The notes beneath the pieces were generated by a model. It saw nothing but the letters and a program-made list of their open reading frames with translations, searched no databases and was not told the DNA's origin. 64,000 nt of DNA. It comes from Azospirillum halopraeferens DSM 3675 (GTDB lineage Bacteria > Pseudomonadota > Alphaproteobacteria > Azospirillales > Azospirillaceae). Shown here in pieces: positions 33,733 to 44,300 of the stretch. The number at the start of each line of letters is the position of its first letter. Within the stretch, counting starts at the first letter, position 1. The position numbers and the translations under genes are program-made. The stretch covers positions 113,160 to 177,159 of the forward strand of contig NZ_KE386927.1 of the NCBI RefSeq assembly GCF_000429625.1. Reading direction: 5' to 3'.

Positions 33733-34692
33733 TCACTTCAGCAGGCCGGCCTCACGGAAGTAGCGCTCGGCGCCGGGGTGCAGGGGCACGGCGATGGGGG
33801 CGGCCGCCCGCTCCGCGGAGATCTGGCGGGCGGCGCTGTGGGCGGCGGCGAGCGCCTCCGGGTGCGCGAAGACCGCCTTGGTCATGGCGTGGACCACGTC
33901 GTCGGACACCCCGGCGTGGGTCACCAGGTAGTTGGCGACGGACACCGTGGCGACGTCCCCGTCCTGGCCCGGATAGGTGCCGGCGGGAATGGTTGCGGAC
34001 ACGTACACCGGGTCGCCCATGCGGGCGACCACGTCCGCCGGCACCTCCACCAGCACCACCTCGGAGCTGACGGCCAGGTCCTTGATGGAGGCGACGCCCA
34101 GCCCCGCCGACTGGAGCGTGGCGTCGAGCTGGCGGTTCTTCATCAGCTCCACCGACTCGCCGAAGGGCAGGTACTCGGTCCTGGCGAAGTCACCGTAGCC
34201 GAGACCGGCGGCGCCCAGGATGGCGCGGGCGTTCAGCTCCGTGCCCGACTTGGGCGCCCCCACCGACACGCGCTTGCCCTTCAGGTCGGCCAGCGTCCGG
34301 ATGCCGCTGTCGGCGCGCGCCACGATCTGGATGTAGTTGGGGTAGATGGCACCGACCGTGCGCAGCTTGTCCAGCTTCTGGCGGAATCCCGCCTCGGCGT
34401 CGCCGGCCCACGCCATGCTCAGGGAATCGCCCAGCGAGAAGGCCAGCTCGCCGCGCCCGCTTTGCAGCAGGTTCAGGTTCTCCACCGACGCCTTGGTCGC
34501 CTGGACCGAGGTTTTGGCGTCGGGCAGCGCGTCGCCCACCTGCCTGGCGATCGCCACCCCCAGCGGGTAGTAGACGCCGCTGGTCCCCCCGGTCAGCACG
34601 TTGATGAACTCGGCCGCCCCGGCCGGCAAGGTGGCGAACGACACGGCGGCGAACGACACGGCGGCGGTGGCGGCGGCAAACGCGGACTTCAT
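33733..34692 (-). CDS. TAXI-family TRAP transporter solute-binding protein
   Basis: This 319-aa periplasmic protein has an N-terminal signal peptide (KSAFAAATAAVSFAAVSFAT, cleavage near AGA-AEF). The mature part starts INVLTGGTSGVYYPLGVAIA, the TAXI signature, and later has LKGKRVSVGAPKSGTELNAR. It captures a substrate (glutamate, 2-oxoglutarate or other organic acids in known members) for the fused permease. The ATG at 34692 follows GGGAGAGAC. Upstream lies a sigma-54 promoter with two DctD-like dyads. Confidence 0.92.
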   Translation of the reverse strand: MKSAFAAATAAVSFAAVSFATLPAGAAEFINVLTGGTSGVYYPLGVAIARQVGDALPDAKTSVQATKASVENLNLLQSGRGELAFSLGDSLSMAWAGDAEAGFRQKLDKLRTVGAIYPNYIQIVARADSGIRTLADLKGKRVSVGAPKSGTELNARAILGAAGLGYGDFARTEYLPFGESVELMKNRQLDATLQSAGLGVASIKDLAVSSEVVLVEVPADVVARMGDPVYVSATIPAGTYPGQDGDVATVSVANYLVTHAGVSDDVVHAMTKAVFAHPEALAAAHSAARQISAERAAAPIAVPLHPGAERYFREAGLLK

Positions 34693-34756
34693 GGTGCGTC
34701 TCTCCCTCATGCGGTGTTTGCGGCGGCGCGCGGGGGCGCCGTCCGGACCCATGGGG

Positions 34757-34771
34757 GCAAGAGCCGTGCCA
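34757..34771 (-). promoter_or_regulatory. Sigma-54 (-24/-12) promoter of the TAXI-TRAP operon
   Basis: Read on the minus strand the bases are TGGCACG GCTC TTGC, an exact fit to the TGGCACG-N4-TTGC consensus. The expected start near 34745 is about 53 bases before the TAXI ATG. Confidence 0.8.
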
Positions 34772-34835
34772 GCGATCATCCGCCGGCCGAACCGTTGGAA
34801 AGCCTGGCACCGTCAGCGGACAAGGGAGCGGCGGC

Positions 34836-34882
34836 GTGCCGAAATCCGCACGCCGCCGGCGCGGCCGTGCGGATTCCGGCAC
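34836..34882 (-). promoter_or_regulatory. Two DctD-like upstream activator dyads
   Basis: GTGCCGAAATCCGCAC (34836-34851) and GTGCGGATTCCGGCAC (34867-34882) are each near-palindromes 31 bp apart. From memory of the rhizobial DctD site (core GTGCGGAAATCCGCAC) they differ from it at one and two positions. They lie about 65-125 bases upstream of the sigma-54 box, the normal place for an enhancer-binding protein, and dctD is encoded 3 kb away. Confidence 0.65.
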
Positions 34883-35026
34883 GGGCTTCGCGGGTGCGGC
34901 GACGCGTCGGACGCGGTCTGGAGGCTCCCGCCGCGTTCATACGCCACGCAGGCTTCGGCCCCGACGGGCCACGGCCGCCGTCGCGGCCGATGGCGGGTTC
35001 GGAGTCGGGACGCTCCGATCCCGGCA

Positions 35027-35482
35027 TCACCCTTCCCCCGCCAGCCGCATGTCCACGTGCGCAATCCCGGCGTCGTCGTAGACGCCGCCGATCCGCCGGA
35101 AGCCGAAGCCGGCGTAGAACGCTTCCAGGTAAAGCTGCGCGCCGATCTCCACCGCGTGGCCGGGCCAGTGCCCGGCCAGGCAGTCCAGCCCCTCCGCCAC
35201 CAGCCGGCGGCCGAGCCCGGTGCCGCGCGCCGCGGGATGCACGGCCAGCCGCCCGAACCGGACGACGCCCGGCGCCTCGCCCTCCGGCCCCAGGCAGCGC
35301 GCGCACCCCATCAGCACCCCGTCGGGACCCGCGGCCATCAGATGGACGGCGTCGGGGTCCCGTCCGTCGATGTCGCCGTAGGGGCTGGCCTGCTCCACGA
35401 TGAACACGTCCTGGCGCAGGCGCAGCAGATCGTAAAGAGCTTGGGCGGACAGATCCCGGAACGCCAGGCGTCGGATCTCCAT
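35027..35482 (-). CDS. ElaA-like GNAT N-acetyltransferase
   Basis: This 151-aa protein has LYDLLRLRQDVFIVEQASPY and GDIDGRDPDAVHLMA, characteristic of the ElaA branch, and the acetyl-CoA loop VHPAARGTGLGRRLVAEGLD. It ends YLEAFYAGFGFRRIGGVYDD. The substrate is unknown. The start ATG follows GGAGAACGCCCCC. It precedes the TAXI promoter region on the same strand; the 334-base gap 34693-35026 contains only the sigma-54 and DctD elements. Confidence 0.83.
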   Translation of the reverse strand: MEIRRLAFRDLSAQALYDLLRLRQDVFIVEQASPYGDIDGRDPDAVHLMAAGPDGVLMGCARCLGPEGEAPGVVRFGRLAVHPAARGTGLGRRLVAEGLDCLAGHWPGHAVEIGAQLYLEAFYAGFGFRRIGGVYDDAGIAHVDMRLAGEG

Positions 35483-35657
35483 GGGGGCGTTCTCCGGTCG
35501 GGCGACATGATTCCGGCGGTGACGAACGGTGGCGTCCCCTCCGCTAAGCGATCACCGGCACATCATACACGGCAACGGCGCGGTCGGCGCAAACGCGGAC
35601 TTATATAGCCGCCACCATCCCGGCCGGGCGGGCGATCCGGCGAGGCAAGGACAAAGC

Positions 35658-35849
35658 ATGAACCTGGCGATTCTCAGCGGAGCCGTGGTCGGGAAGACTC
35701 GGGCGGTCACAGTGTTGGAGATCGCCACATCCCGCCGTCCCGAAGGCCGGCACGTCCTCCTCACCGCCGCGGCGCGCACGCTGTCGCTGACGACCGTGCT
35801 GCGCTTATCGGACACGGACGCCGAGACGGTCTTCGCGGCGATCCGCTGA
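35658..35849 (+). CDS. Hypothetical 63-aa protein
   Basis: This small protein starts MNLAILSGAVVGKTRAVTVL and ends TTVLRLSDTDAETVFAAIR. AAGGAC sits 6 bases before the ATG, and a TATATAG -10-like element lies about 50 bases upstream. Its composition is balanced and soluble, with no cysteine. I do not recognise a family. It lies at the left edge of the AbiE island, whose operator is 110 bases further on. Confidence 0.5.
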   Translation: MNLAILSGAVVGKTRAVTVLEIATSRRPEGRHVLLTAAARTLSLTTVLRLSDTDAETVFAAIR

Positions 35850-35959
35850 CCGGAGACGAACGGGCGCCCGGTGTGCCCGGCCTGCGACTGTGATGCCGTG
35901 TATGACCGCCGCCGGCCGAACGGCGCGCCCTGCCGGCGCTGCAAGCCTCCGATTGAAGA

Positions 35960-35989
35960 CTGTCAGAAAACTGCATATATTTCTGACAG
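35960..35989 (+). promoter_or_regulatory. Operator dyad of the AbiE-type toxin-antitoxin operon
   Basis: CTGTCAGAAA (35960-35969) and TTTCTGACAG (35980-35989) are a perfect 10-bp inverted repeat around ACTGCATATA. It covers a TATATT-like -10 and ends 10 bases before the antitoxin GTG. AbiEi-type antitoxins autorepress by binding such repeats. Confidence 0.7.
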
Positions 35990-35999
35990 GAGAATCGCC

Positions 36000-36593
36000 G
36001 TGCAACGCTTGACCGAACAGATCCTTCAGCATGCGACGCGGCTGCCAGAGGGCACGCCCGTCTCGGCTAAAAGCTTGCTTCACCTGGGCAATCGCGCCGC
36101 GGTGGATCAAGCCTTGTCGCGCTTGGCCACGCGGGGAAAACTGATCCGGGCTGGACGTGGGGTTTACCTGCTGCCGGTCACGAGCCGGTTCGGCACCAGA
36201 GCGCCGTCCGTCGAACAGGCGGTCGAGGCGCTCGCTGCGCAGCGCGGCGAGGTCATCGTCTCGAGCGGCGCCGCTGCCGCCAATAGCTTTGGGCTTACGA
36301 CCCAGGTGCCGGTCCGAACCGTCTATCTGACGTCGGGGCGCACACGGAAAATCAGCATCGGCAAGCAAATCGTCGAACTTCGCCACGCCCCTCGCTGGCA
36401 GCTCACTATGCCGCATCGACCGGCGGGTCAGGCGGTGAGAGCGCTTGCCTGGCTCGGACCTGAGAAGGTCGAGGCGGCCCTCCACACCCTGAAGCGGACG
36501 CTTCCGCCCGCCGCCTTCAGCGAGCTGGTGGCCGTGGCGCCTCAGCTTCCGACATGGCTTGCGCGCAGCGTGGGGAAGGTCGCGCATGGCTGA
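36000..36593 (+). CDS. AbiEi-like antitoxin (DUF6088 family)
   Basis: This 197-aa protein has an N-terminal winged helix (LPEGTPVSAKSLLHLGNRAA, VDQALSRLATRGKLIRAGRG), then SSGAAAANSFGLTTQVPVRT and VYLTSGRTRKISIGKQIVEL, the DUF6088/AbiEi antitoxin pattern. It neutralises the AbiEii toxin and would repress its own promoter. The GTG at 36000 follows AGGAGA, and the dyad operator just upstream supports this start. The coding region has lower GC than the neighbours, a sign of transfer. It overlaps the toxin gene by 8 bases. Confidence 0.8.
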   Translation: MQRLTEQILQHATRLPEGTPVSAKSLLHLGNRAAVDQALSRLATRGKLIRAGRGVYLLPVTSRFGTRAPSVEQAVEALAAQRGEVIVSSGAAAANSFGLTTQVPVRTVYLTSGRTRKISIGKQIVELRHAPRWQLTMPHRPAGQAVRALAWLGPEKVEAALHTLKRTLPPAAFSELVAVAPQLPTWLARSVGKVAHG

Positions 36594-37602
36594 GGCCTTC
36601 CTCCTCCTTCCGGCCGAGGATCGCCGGGAAGCCTTGAGCGTCGCGGCTGATCGCTCCGGCCGCCCCGCACACCTTCTCGAGAAGGATGTGTGGGTGGTGT
36701 GGGCGTTGGCGACGCTCTATGGCTCGCCCCTCGGCGAACATCTCGTCTTCAAGGGCGGCACCTCGCTGTCGAAGGCCTACGGTGTCATTCGGCGGTTCTC
36801 CGAGGACGTCGATCTGACCTACGACATTCGAGCGCTCGCACCGAATATCGTTGGAGACAACAGCGAAGCGCTGCCGAAGACACGAAGCGAAGAAAAGCGC
36901 TGGACGAGCGAGGTGCGCAAGCGCTTGCCGGAATGGGTTATGGGAGCCGTTCAGCCGGTCATCGCCGAAGCATTGGCAGAAGGCCCCTTCTCAGCGGCGA
37001 TCCGGAGGGACGGCGAGAAACTCTTCATCGACTACGAGGCGATGGCGGGGGGCTCGGGCTATGTGTCTCCGAGCGTCATGCTCGAATTCGGCGCGCGCTC
37101 AACGGGCGAGCCGGCGAGCCCGCGTGATGTCACCTGCGATGCTGCCGGACTGGTGGATGGGGTGACGTTTCCGACCGCACGGCCACGAGTCATGCACGCC
37201 GAGCGAACTTTCTGGGAGAAGGCGACCGCAATCCACGTCTTCTGTCTTCAGGAACGACTCCGGGGTGACCGTTTTGCACGGCACTGGCATGACGTAGCGC
37301 GTCTGGATGAAGCGGGCTTTGCGGCCACCGCCTTCGCTGATCGCGAGTTGGCCAATGCCGTGGCGCGCCACAAGGCAATGTTCTTCGCCGAGAAGGCTGT
37401 CGATCGATCTCCGATTGACTATGCCGGGGCCGTGAACGGCGGCTTGCAACTCGTCCCGGGCGGCGATGGCGCGAAAGCTCTCGCAGAAGATTACGCACGG
37501 ATGGTCGACGACGGGCTCCTCCTTGAGGAAGCCGAGCCTTTCGAGACGCTCATGGAGCGCTGCGCAGACATCGCCGCGCGAGCCAACAGCGCGGCAGGAT
37601 AA
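36586..37602 (+). CDS. AbiEii/AbiGii-family nucleotidyltransferase toxin
   Basis: This 338-aa protein has an N-terminal nucleotidyltransferase motif, HLVFKGGTSLSKAYGVIRRF followed by SEDVDLTYD (GG/TSLSK plus the DxD metal pair), standard for AbiEii-type toxins, and a long helical C-terminus with HAERTFWEKATAIHVF. Such toxins transfer nucleotides to tRNA or other targets and can give abortive infection. The motifs are complete, so it should be active. Translation is coupled to the antitoxin. Codon use is less GC-biased than the flanks. It is a typical type IV module. Confidence 0.85.
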   Translation: MAEAFLLLPAEDRREALSVAADRSGRPAHLLEKDVWVVWALATLYGSPLGEHLVFKGGTSLSKAYGVIRRFSEDVDLTYDIRALAPNIVGDNSEALPKTRSEEKRWTSEVRKRLPEWVMGAVQPVIAEALAEGPFSAAIRRDGEKLFIDYEAMAGGSGYVSPSVMLEFGARSTGEPASPRDVTCDAAGLVDGVTFPTARPRVMHAERTFWEKATAIHVFCLQERLRGDRFARHWHDVARLDEAGFAATAFADRELANAVARHKAMFFAEKAVDRSPIDYAGAVNGGLQLVPGGDGAKALAEDYARMVDDGLLLEEAEPFETLMERCADIAARANSAAG

Positions 37603-37665
37603 GAAAAACGGGCCGGGAGGCAACGTTGTCCATTGGCCCTCCCGGGAGAGCCTTTCCGGGGGCGG

Positions 37666-37698
37666 TCGCGCGATGCGGGTGTCGATCAGCAGCCTTAT
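37666..37698 (-). pseudogene. Possible remnant of a VapC-type PIN toxin
   Basis: Directly after the antitoxin codons, in the frame where a partner toxin would start, the minus strand reads ATA AGG then codons for RLLIDTRIAR, like the PIN-domain start MRLLLDTHIALW with the first catalytic Asp. The start codon is ATA and similarity ends after about 10 residues. The toxin seems lost, leaving an orphan antitoxin. The stretch is short, so this is tentative. Confidence 0.35.
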
Positions 37699-37937
37699 GG
37701 CAGCTCACCCCGGAAGGCTCGCGCCATCTCGGCGGGAAGCGGCGCGTCAAAGTCATCGCCCGGCGTCACCTGGCCGCGCAGCAGGCCAAGGGGCCGCGGC
37801 GCGGTGCGCCGCCGCAGCGGCACAAGCCGGGCCATCGGCCGTCCGGACCGGGCGATGATGATCTCCTCGCCCGCGGCGGCACGGTCCACGAGCTGCGACC
37901 GATGGATCTTGGCGTCGTCCTGATTGACGGTGTCCAT
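37695..37937 (-). CDS. Phd/YefM-family type II antitoxin
   Basis: This 80-aa protein has AKIHRSQLVDRAAAGEEIII and ARSGRPMARLVPL, the Phd/YefM DNA-binding and dimer core, followed by a C-terminal toxin-binding tail. The start ATG at 37937 follows AGAGGTCTGTC. The expected PIN toxin partner downstream (lower coordinates) is missing apart from a short remnant. It lies next to the AbiE module but on the other strand. Confidence 0.8.
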   Translation of the reverse strand: MDTVNQDDAKIHRSQLVDRAAAGEEIIIARSGRPMARLVPLRRRTAPRPLGLLRGQVTPGDDFDAPLPAEMARAFRGELP

Positions 37938-38020
37938 GACAGACCTCTCCGGTCGATTCCGACCAACCCTGGCATCGTCCAACCGGTTGGTCAACGCCTC
38001 CGCAAGACCGTCGCCCCCTC

Positions 38021-39363
<1,343 letters not shown>

Positions 39364-39367
<4 letters not shown>

Positions 39368-41286
39368 GCCGTGCCCCTCACGCTGCTTGCCTCCCCGGCC
39401 CCGGCGCGGGGCAGGTCCACCGCGAACTCCGCCCCGCCCGGCCCGCCGTCCACGGTGAGCTGGCCGCCGGCGTCGCGCACGATGCCGGCCGAGATTGACA
39501 GCCCCAGCCCCAGACCGGCCGCGTCCTTGGTGGTGAAGAACGGTTCGAAGATGCGCGGCAGCACGTCATCGGGAATGCCGGGGCCGGTGTCGCGCACGCG
39601 GATGCGCACCCGTTCCCCCCGCACCTCCACGGCGATGCTCAGGCGGCGCACCGGCTGCCCCTTCATGGCGTCCAGCGCGTTGCGGAACAGGTTGATCAGC
39701 ACCTGCTCCAGCCGAACCTCCTCGAACACCACGGCGATGCCGGGGTCGGCCGGCACGCAGATCAGCTCCACCCCCTCCGGCGCCAGGCGCTGTTCGATCA
39801 GAAGCAGGGCGTTGTGCACGGCGCGGCCGACCGGCACCGGCTCCGCCCGCGCCTTGGTCTTGCGCGCGAACGCCTTGAGCTGGCCGGTGATGCGCGCCAT
39901 GCGCTCCACCAGATGGGGGATGCGCACCAGGTTGGTGCGCAGGTCGTCGTGCAGGCCGCGGTCGAACAGCACCACGGCGTTGTCGGCGTAGGTGCGGATG
40001 GCCGCCAGGGGCTGGTTCAGCTCGTGGGTGATGCCCGCCGCCATCTGGCCCAGCATGGCGAGCTTGCCCGCCTGCACCAGCTCGTCCTGCGCCTCGCGCA
40101 GCACGCGCTCGGCCCGCTCGCGCTCGGCCACCTCGCGGGTCAGCCGCGCGTTGGCGGCGACCAGGTCGGCGGTGCGCGCGGCGATGCGCACCTCCAGCTC
40201 CTCATGGGCGCGGCGAAGCTCGACGTTGGCGGTTTCCAGCGCATCGCGCGCCGCCATGCCCTCCAGGATGCGGCGGCGGCGCTGGCGCAGGTAGAGGACG
40301 ACCAGCAGCAGGAACACCACGGCGAAGGCGGCCACCGCGGCGGCGGTGCGCGCCGCCGCCGTCACCGGCGCCGGGTCGGACAGGATGACCACGCGCCAGT
40401 CGGGGCCGGGCAGGGCCACGCTCTGCATCAGGTACTCGGTGGTGCCGGGGCCGTCGGGGTCGCGGATCGCCAGCACCGGGGCGCCGTGCCGGTCGCCCCG
40501 TCCCGTCACGGCCAACGGCTCCAGCGTCACCCCGGCGTACTGGCGCGACAGGCTCATGCGCCGCAGCTCCGCCGCCGAGGGATCATCCAGGGTGCGGAAG
40601 CGCCACGCCGGCTCCGACGACAGGAAGGCGACGCCGGCCCCGTCGGCCACCAGCACCCGTTCGGGCCCGTTGCGCCACGCCTCCTCCAGCGCGTCCAGGC
40701 TGACCTTGACCGCCAGCACGCCGACGGTGCGCCCGCCGTCGCTGACGGCGTGGGACAGGAACAGGCCGGGCGTGCCCGTGGTGACGCCGACCGCGTAGAA
40801 CCGGCCGCGACCCGACGTCATCGCCTGGCGGAAATAGGGGCGGAAGGCGTAATTGCTGCCAACGAAGCTCTGCGGCGTGTCCCAGTTGCTGGCTGCCAGC
40901 GTCAGCCCCGAGGCGTCCATGACGTAGAGCGTGGCCGACTGCGCCTCCTGCGTCACCGTGGCGAAGTAGCGGTTGACCCGGTCGCGCAGCGCCGCGTCGC
41001 CGGGATCGCGCAGCAGGCGGCGCACGTCCTCGTTCATGGACAGCACCACGGGCAGGTAGTCGTGGCGCTGGATGGCGCCCTCCAGGCTGCTGACATAGAG
41101 GGCGATGCGGTGCTCCCCGCCCGCCCGCAACGCCTCGATGCCGCGGCGTTCGCTCCACAGCGCGGCCCCGGCGACCGCCGCCGCGGCCATCGCCGTCACC
41201 GCCAGCCACCACGCCACCGCCTGCACCGGCCGGGGCAGCGCGCCGGCCGCCGGCGCCATCCCCGCAACGTGCCACCCGAACGCCAT
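39364..41286 (-). CDS. dctB: C4-dicarboxylate sensor histidine kinase DctB
   Basis: This ~640-aa kinase has two transmembrane helices (about residues 20-45 and 310-330) flanking a PAS-like dicarboxylate-sensing periplasmic domain with SNYAFRPYFRQAMTSGRGRF and GTPGLFLSHAVSDGGRTVGV. A coiled coil follows. The HisKA/HATPase part has MLGQMAAGITHELNQPLAAI (phospho-His), RNALDAMKG (N box) and DTGPGIPDDV (G1). The ATG at 41286 was taken over a TTG at 41304. It would phosphorylate DctD in response to a dicarboxylate. Confidence 0.9.
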
Positions 41287-41395
41287 CGCCGCTCCGCTTC
41301 CCAAAGGGGAGGCGGAGTGTATCGCGTCGCACCGGCCTTGTCGCCGGAAGGCTCGCGGACGCCGGCGACCCGGGGTGCGGACGGCCGCGCCCCGA

Positions 41396-44300
41396 TCACC
41401 CCGCGGTCAATCCCCTGAGCTGCCGGTTGGCCACCGCCAGCATGGCGAGGTCCACCGCCGGCTGGGTGCGCAGTTCGGACAGGAGCTGTTCGACCCGCTC
41501 CACCACCGGGCGGCGGCGGGCGATCCAGTGCTCGACCGGGTCCCCGGGCGGCAGGGTGCCGGCGCCGTCCAGGACGCGGACGGTCAACTGGGTCTGGTGG
41601 GCGAACAGGTCATCGACGATGGCGGCGGTGGCCTGCTTCTGCCAGTGGTTGTCGGTCTTCACCAGCGCCGCGCGGTCGCGCAGCCATTCCAGCCCGAAGC
41701 GGCGGCCCAGCATGAAATAGACCGCCGCCACCGCCGGCACGTCGCGCCCGGTCTGCCGGGCGACGCGCACCAGGTCGGGCGCCACCGCCAGAACCGGCAG
41801 GCTGGCGACGCGCCGCCCCACCTCCTCCGGCACCCCCTGCTCGCCATAGGCGGCGCAGCGCTGGGTCAGGCGGCCGGTCTCCTCGGCGTCCAGCACGCCG
41901 TCCAGGCCGGCGGCCAGCGTCTCGATGGCGGGACGGTAGAGATCGGTCTCCGACGCGATGTCCAGGGGATGGCTGCCGTTGATCAGGAACCAGGCGACGG
42001 CGCGTTCCATCAGCCGCACCGTCTCGATCAGCATGGCCGACTGCACCTCCGCCGGCACCCGGTTGTCCAGCCCCTCGATGGCGCTCCACAGGGGGCGCAG
42101 GCTGAAGGCGTCGCGCACGATGGCGTAGGCCCGCGTCACGTCGGCCGGCCCCATGCCGGTCTTCTCCATCATCTCCTTGACGAAGACGGGGCCGACGCGG
42201 TTGACCACGCTGTTGGTCACCGTGGTGGCGACGATCTCGCGCCGCAGCCGGTGGCGCGCGATGGCCTCGGCGTAGGGCTTGCGCAGGGGGCGGGGGAAGT
42301 AGCGCTCCAGGTCGGCCGCCATGAAGGGATCGTCGGGCAGGTCCGAGGCCAGCAGATCGTCGTACAGGGTGATCTTGGCGTAGGCCAGCAGCACCGCCAG
42401 TTCCGGCCGGGTCAGGCCGCGCCGTTCGGCGGTGCGGGCAGCCAGTTCCTCCTCGTCGGGCAGAGCCTCGATACGGCGCTTCAGACGGCCCGACTTCTCC
42501 AGGGCGCGGATGAAGCGGGCCTGCGCCTCCAGCATCTCCGGCCCGCGGGCCTGCGCGATGGTCAGCGCCTGGGTTTGCAGATAGTTGTCGGTCAGCACCA
42601 GCCCCGCCACCTCGTCGGTCATGCCGGCCAGCAGGTGGTCGCGCTGCTTCAGCGTCATGTCGCCGCGGCCGACCACGTCGCCCAGCAGGATCTTGATGTT
42701 CACCTCATGGTCGGAGGTGTCGACGCCGGCGGAGTTGTCGATGGCGTCGGTGTTCAGGCGCACGCCCGCCTGCGCCGCCTCGATGCGGCCGCGCTGGGTC
42801 ATCGCCAGGTTGGCGCCCTCGCCGATCACCTTCGCCCGCAGGTCGCCGCCGTCGATGCGCACGGCGTCGTTGGCCTTGTCGCCCACCTCGGCGCTGCTCT
42901 CGCCCGCCGCCTTGACGTAGGTGCCGATGCCGCCGAACCACAGCAGGTCCACCTCGGCGCGCAGCATCGCCTGGATCAGCTCCAGAGGCGTCACCCGGTC
43001 GCGGTCGATGCCGAAGCACGCCCTGATCTGCGGCGTCAGGGTCAGCGCCTTGGCCGAGCGGTCGAAGATCCGCCCGCCGTCCGACAACAGCCGCGCGTCG
43101 TAGTCGGCCCAGGAGGACCGCGGCAGCTCGAACAGGCGCCGGCGCTCCTGCCAGCTCAGCTCGGGATCCGGGTCGGGATCGCAGACGATGTGGCGGTGGT
43201 CGAAGGCGCCGACCAGGCGGGTGCAACGGGACAGCAGCATGCCGTTACCGAACACGTCGCCGGACATGTCGCCGACGCCGACGCAGGTGAAGGGTGTCGT
43301 CTGGATGTCCCGCCCCAGTTCACGGAAGTGGCGCTTCACCGACTCCCAGGCGCCGCGGGCGGTGATGCCCATCTTCTTGTGGTCGTAGCCCTGGCTGCCG
43401 CCCGACGCGAAGGCGTCGCCCAGCCAGAACCCGTGCTCCAGCGCGATGCCGTTGGCGATGTCGGAGAAGGTGGCCGTTCCCTTGTCGGCCGCCACCACCA
43501 GGTACGGGTCGTCGCCATCGTGGCGCACCACGTACGCGGGGGGCACCACGGCCCCCTCGGCGTCCAGGTTGTCGGTGACGTCCAGCAGGCCGCGCATCAG
43601 CGTCCGGTAGCAGGCCACCCCCTCGGCCATGGCGGCATCGCGCCCGGCGGCGGCCGGCGGCGGGCGCTTCACCACGAAGCCGCCCTTGGAGCCGACCGGC
43701 ACGATGACGGCGTTCTTCACCATCTGCGCCTTCATCAGGCCTAGGATCTCGGTGCGGAAGTCCTCGCGCCGGTCGGACCAGCGGATGCCGCCGCGCGCCA
43801 CCTTGCCGCCGCGCAGATGCACGCCCTCCATGCGCGGGGAATAGACGAACACCTCCACCCACGGCCGCGGCGGCGGCAGGTCGTCCACCGCCTGGCTGTC
43901 GATCTTGAAGGAGAGGTAGGGCTTCGGCCCGCCGTCCGTGTCGGGCTGGTAGGCGTTGGTGCGCAGCGTCGCCTGGACGGCGTTGACGAAGCGGCGCAGG
44001 ATGCGGTCCTCGTCCAGGTTGGCCACGTCGTCCAGCGCCCGCACGATGGCCTCGGCCGCGTCCGCCTGGCGCGCCGCGGAGTCGGCGGCCTGCGCCGGGT
44101 CGAAGCGGGCCTCGAACAGGCGGACGATCAGGCGGACGATCTGCGGGTGGGCGGCCAGCGTCGCCTCGATGGAGTCCTGGCCGTAGGGGATGCGGGCCTG
44201 GCGCAGGTACTTGGCGTAGGCCCGCACCACCGTGATGCGGCGGGCGCTGAGACCGGCGCGCAGGACCAGCCGGTTGAAGCCGTCGTCCTCCATCCGGCCT

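Noticed and set aside
34836..34882. Read at first as a terminator hairpin for the ElaA-like gene
   Set aside because: No T-run, each arm is itself a near-palindrome of DctD type, and an exact sigma-54 box lies downstream; an activator site explains it better.
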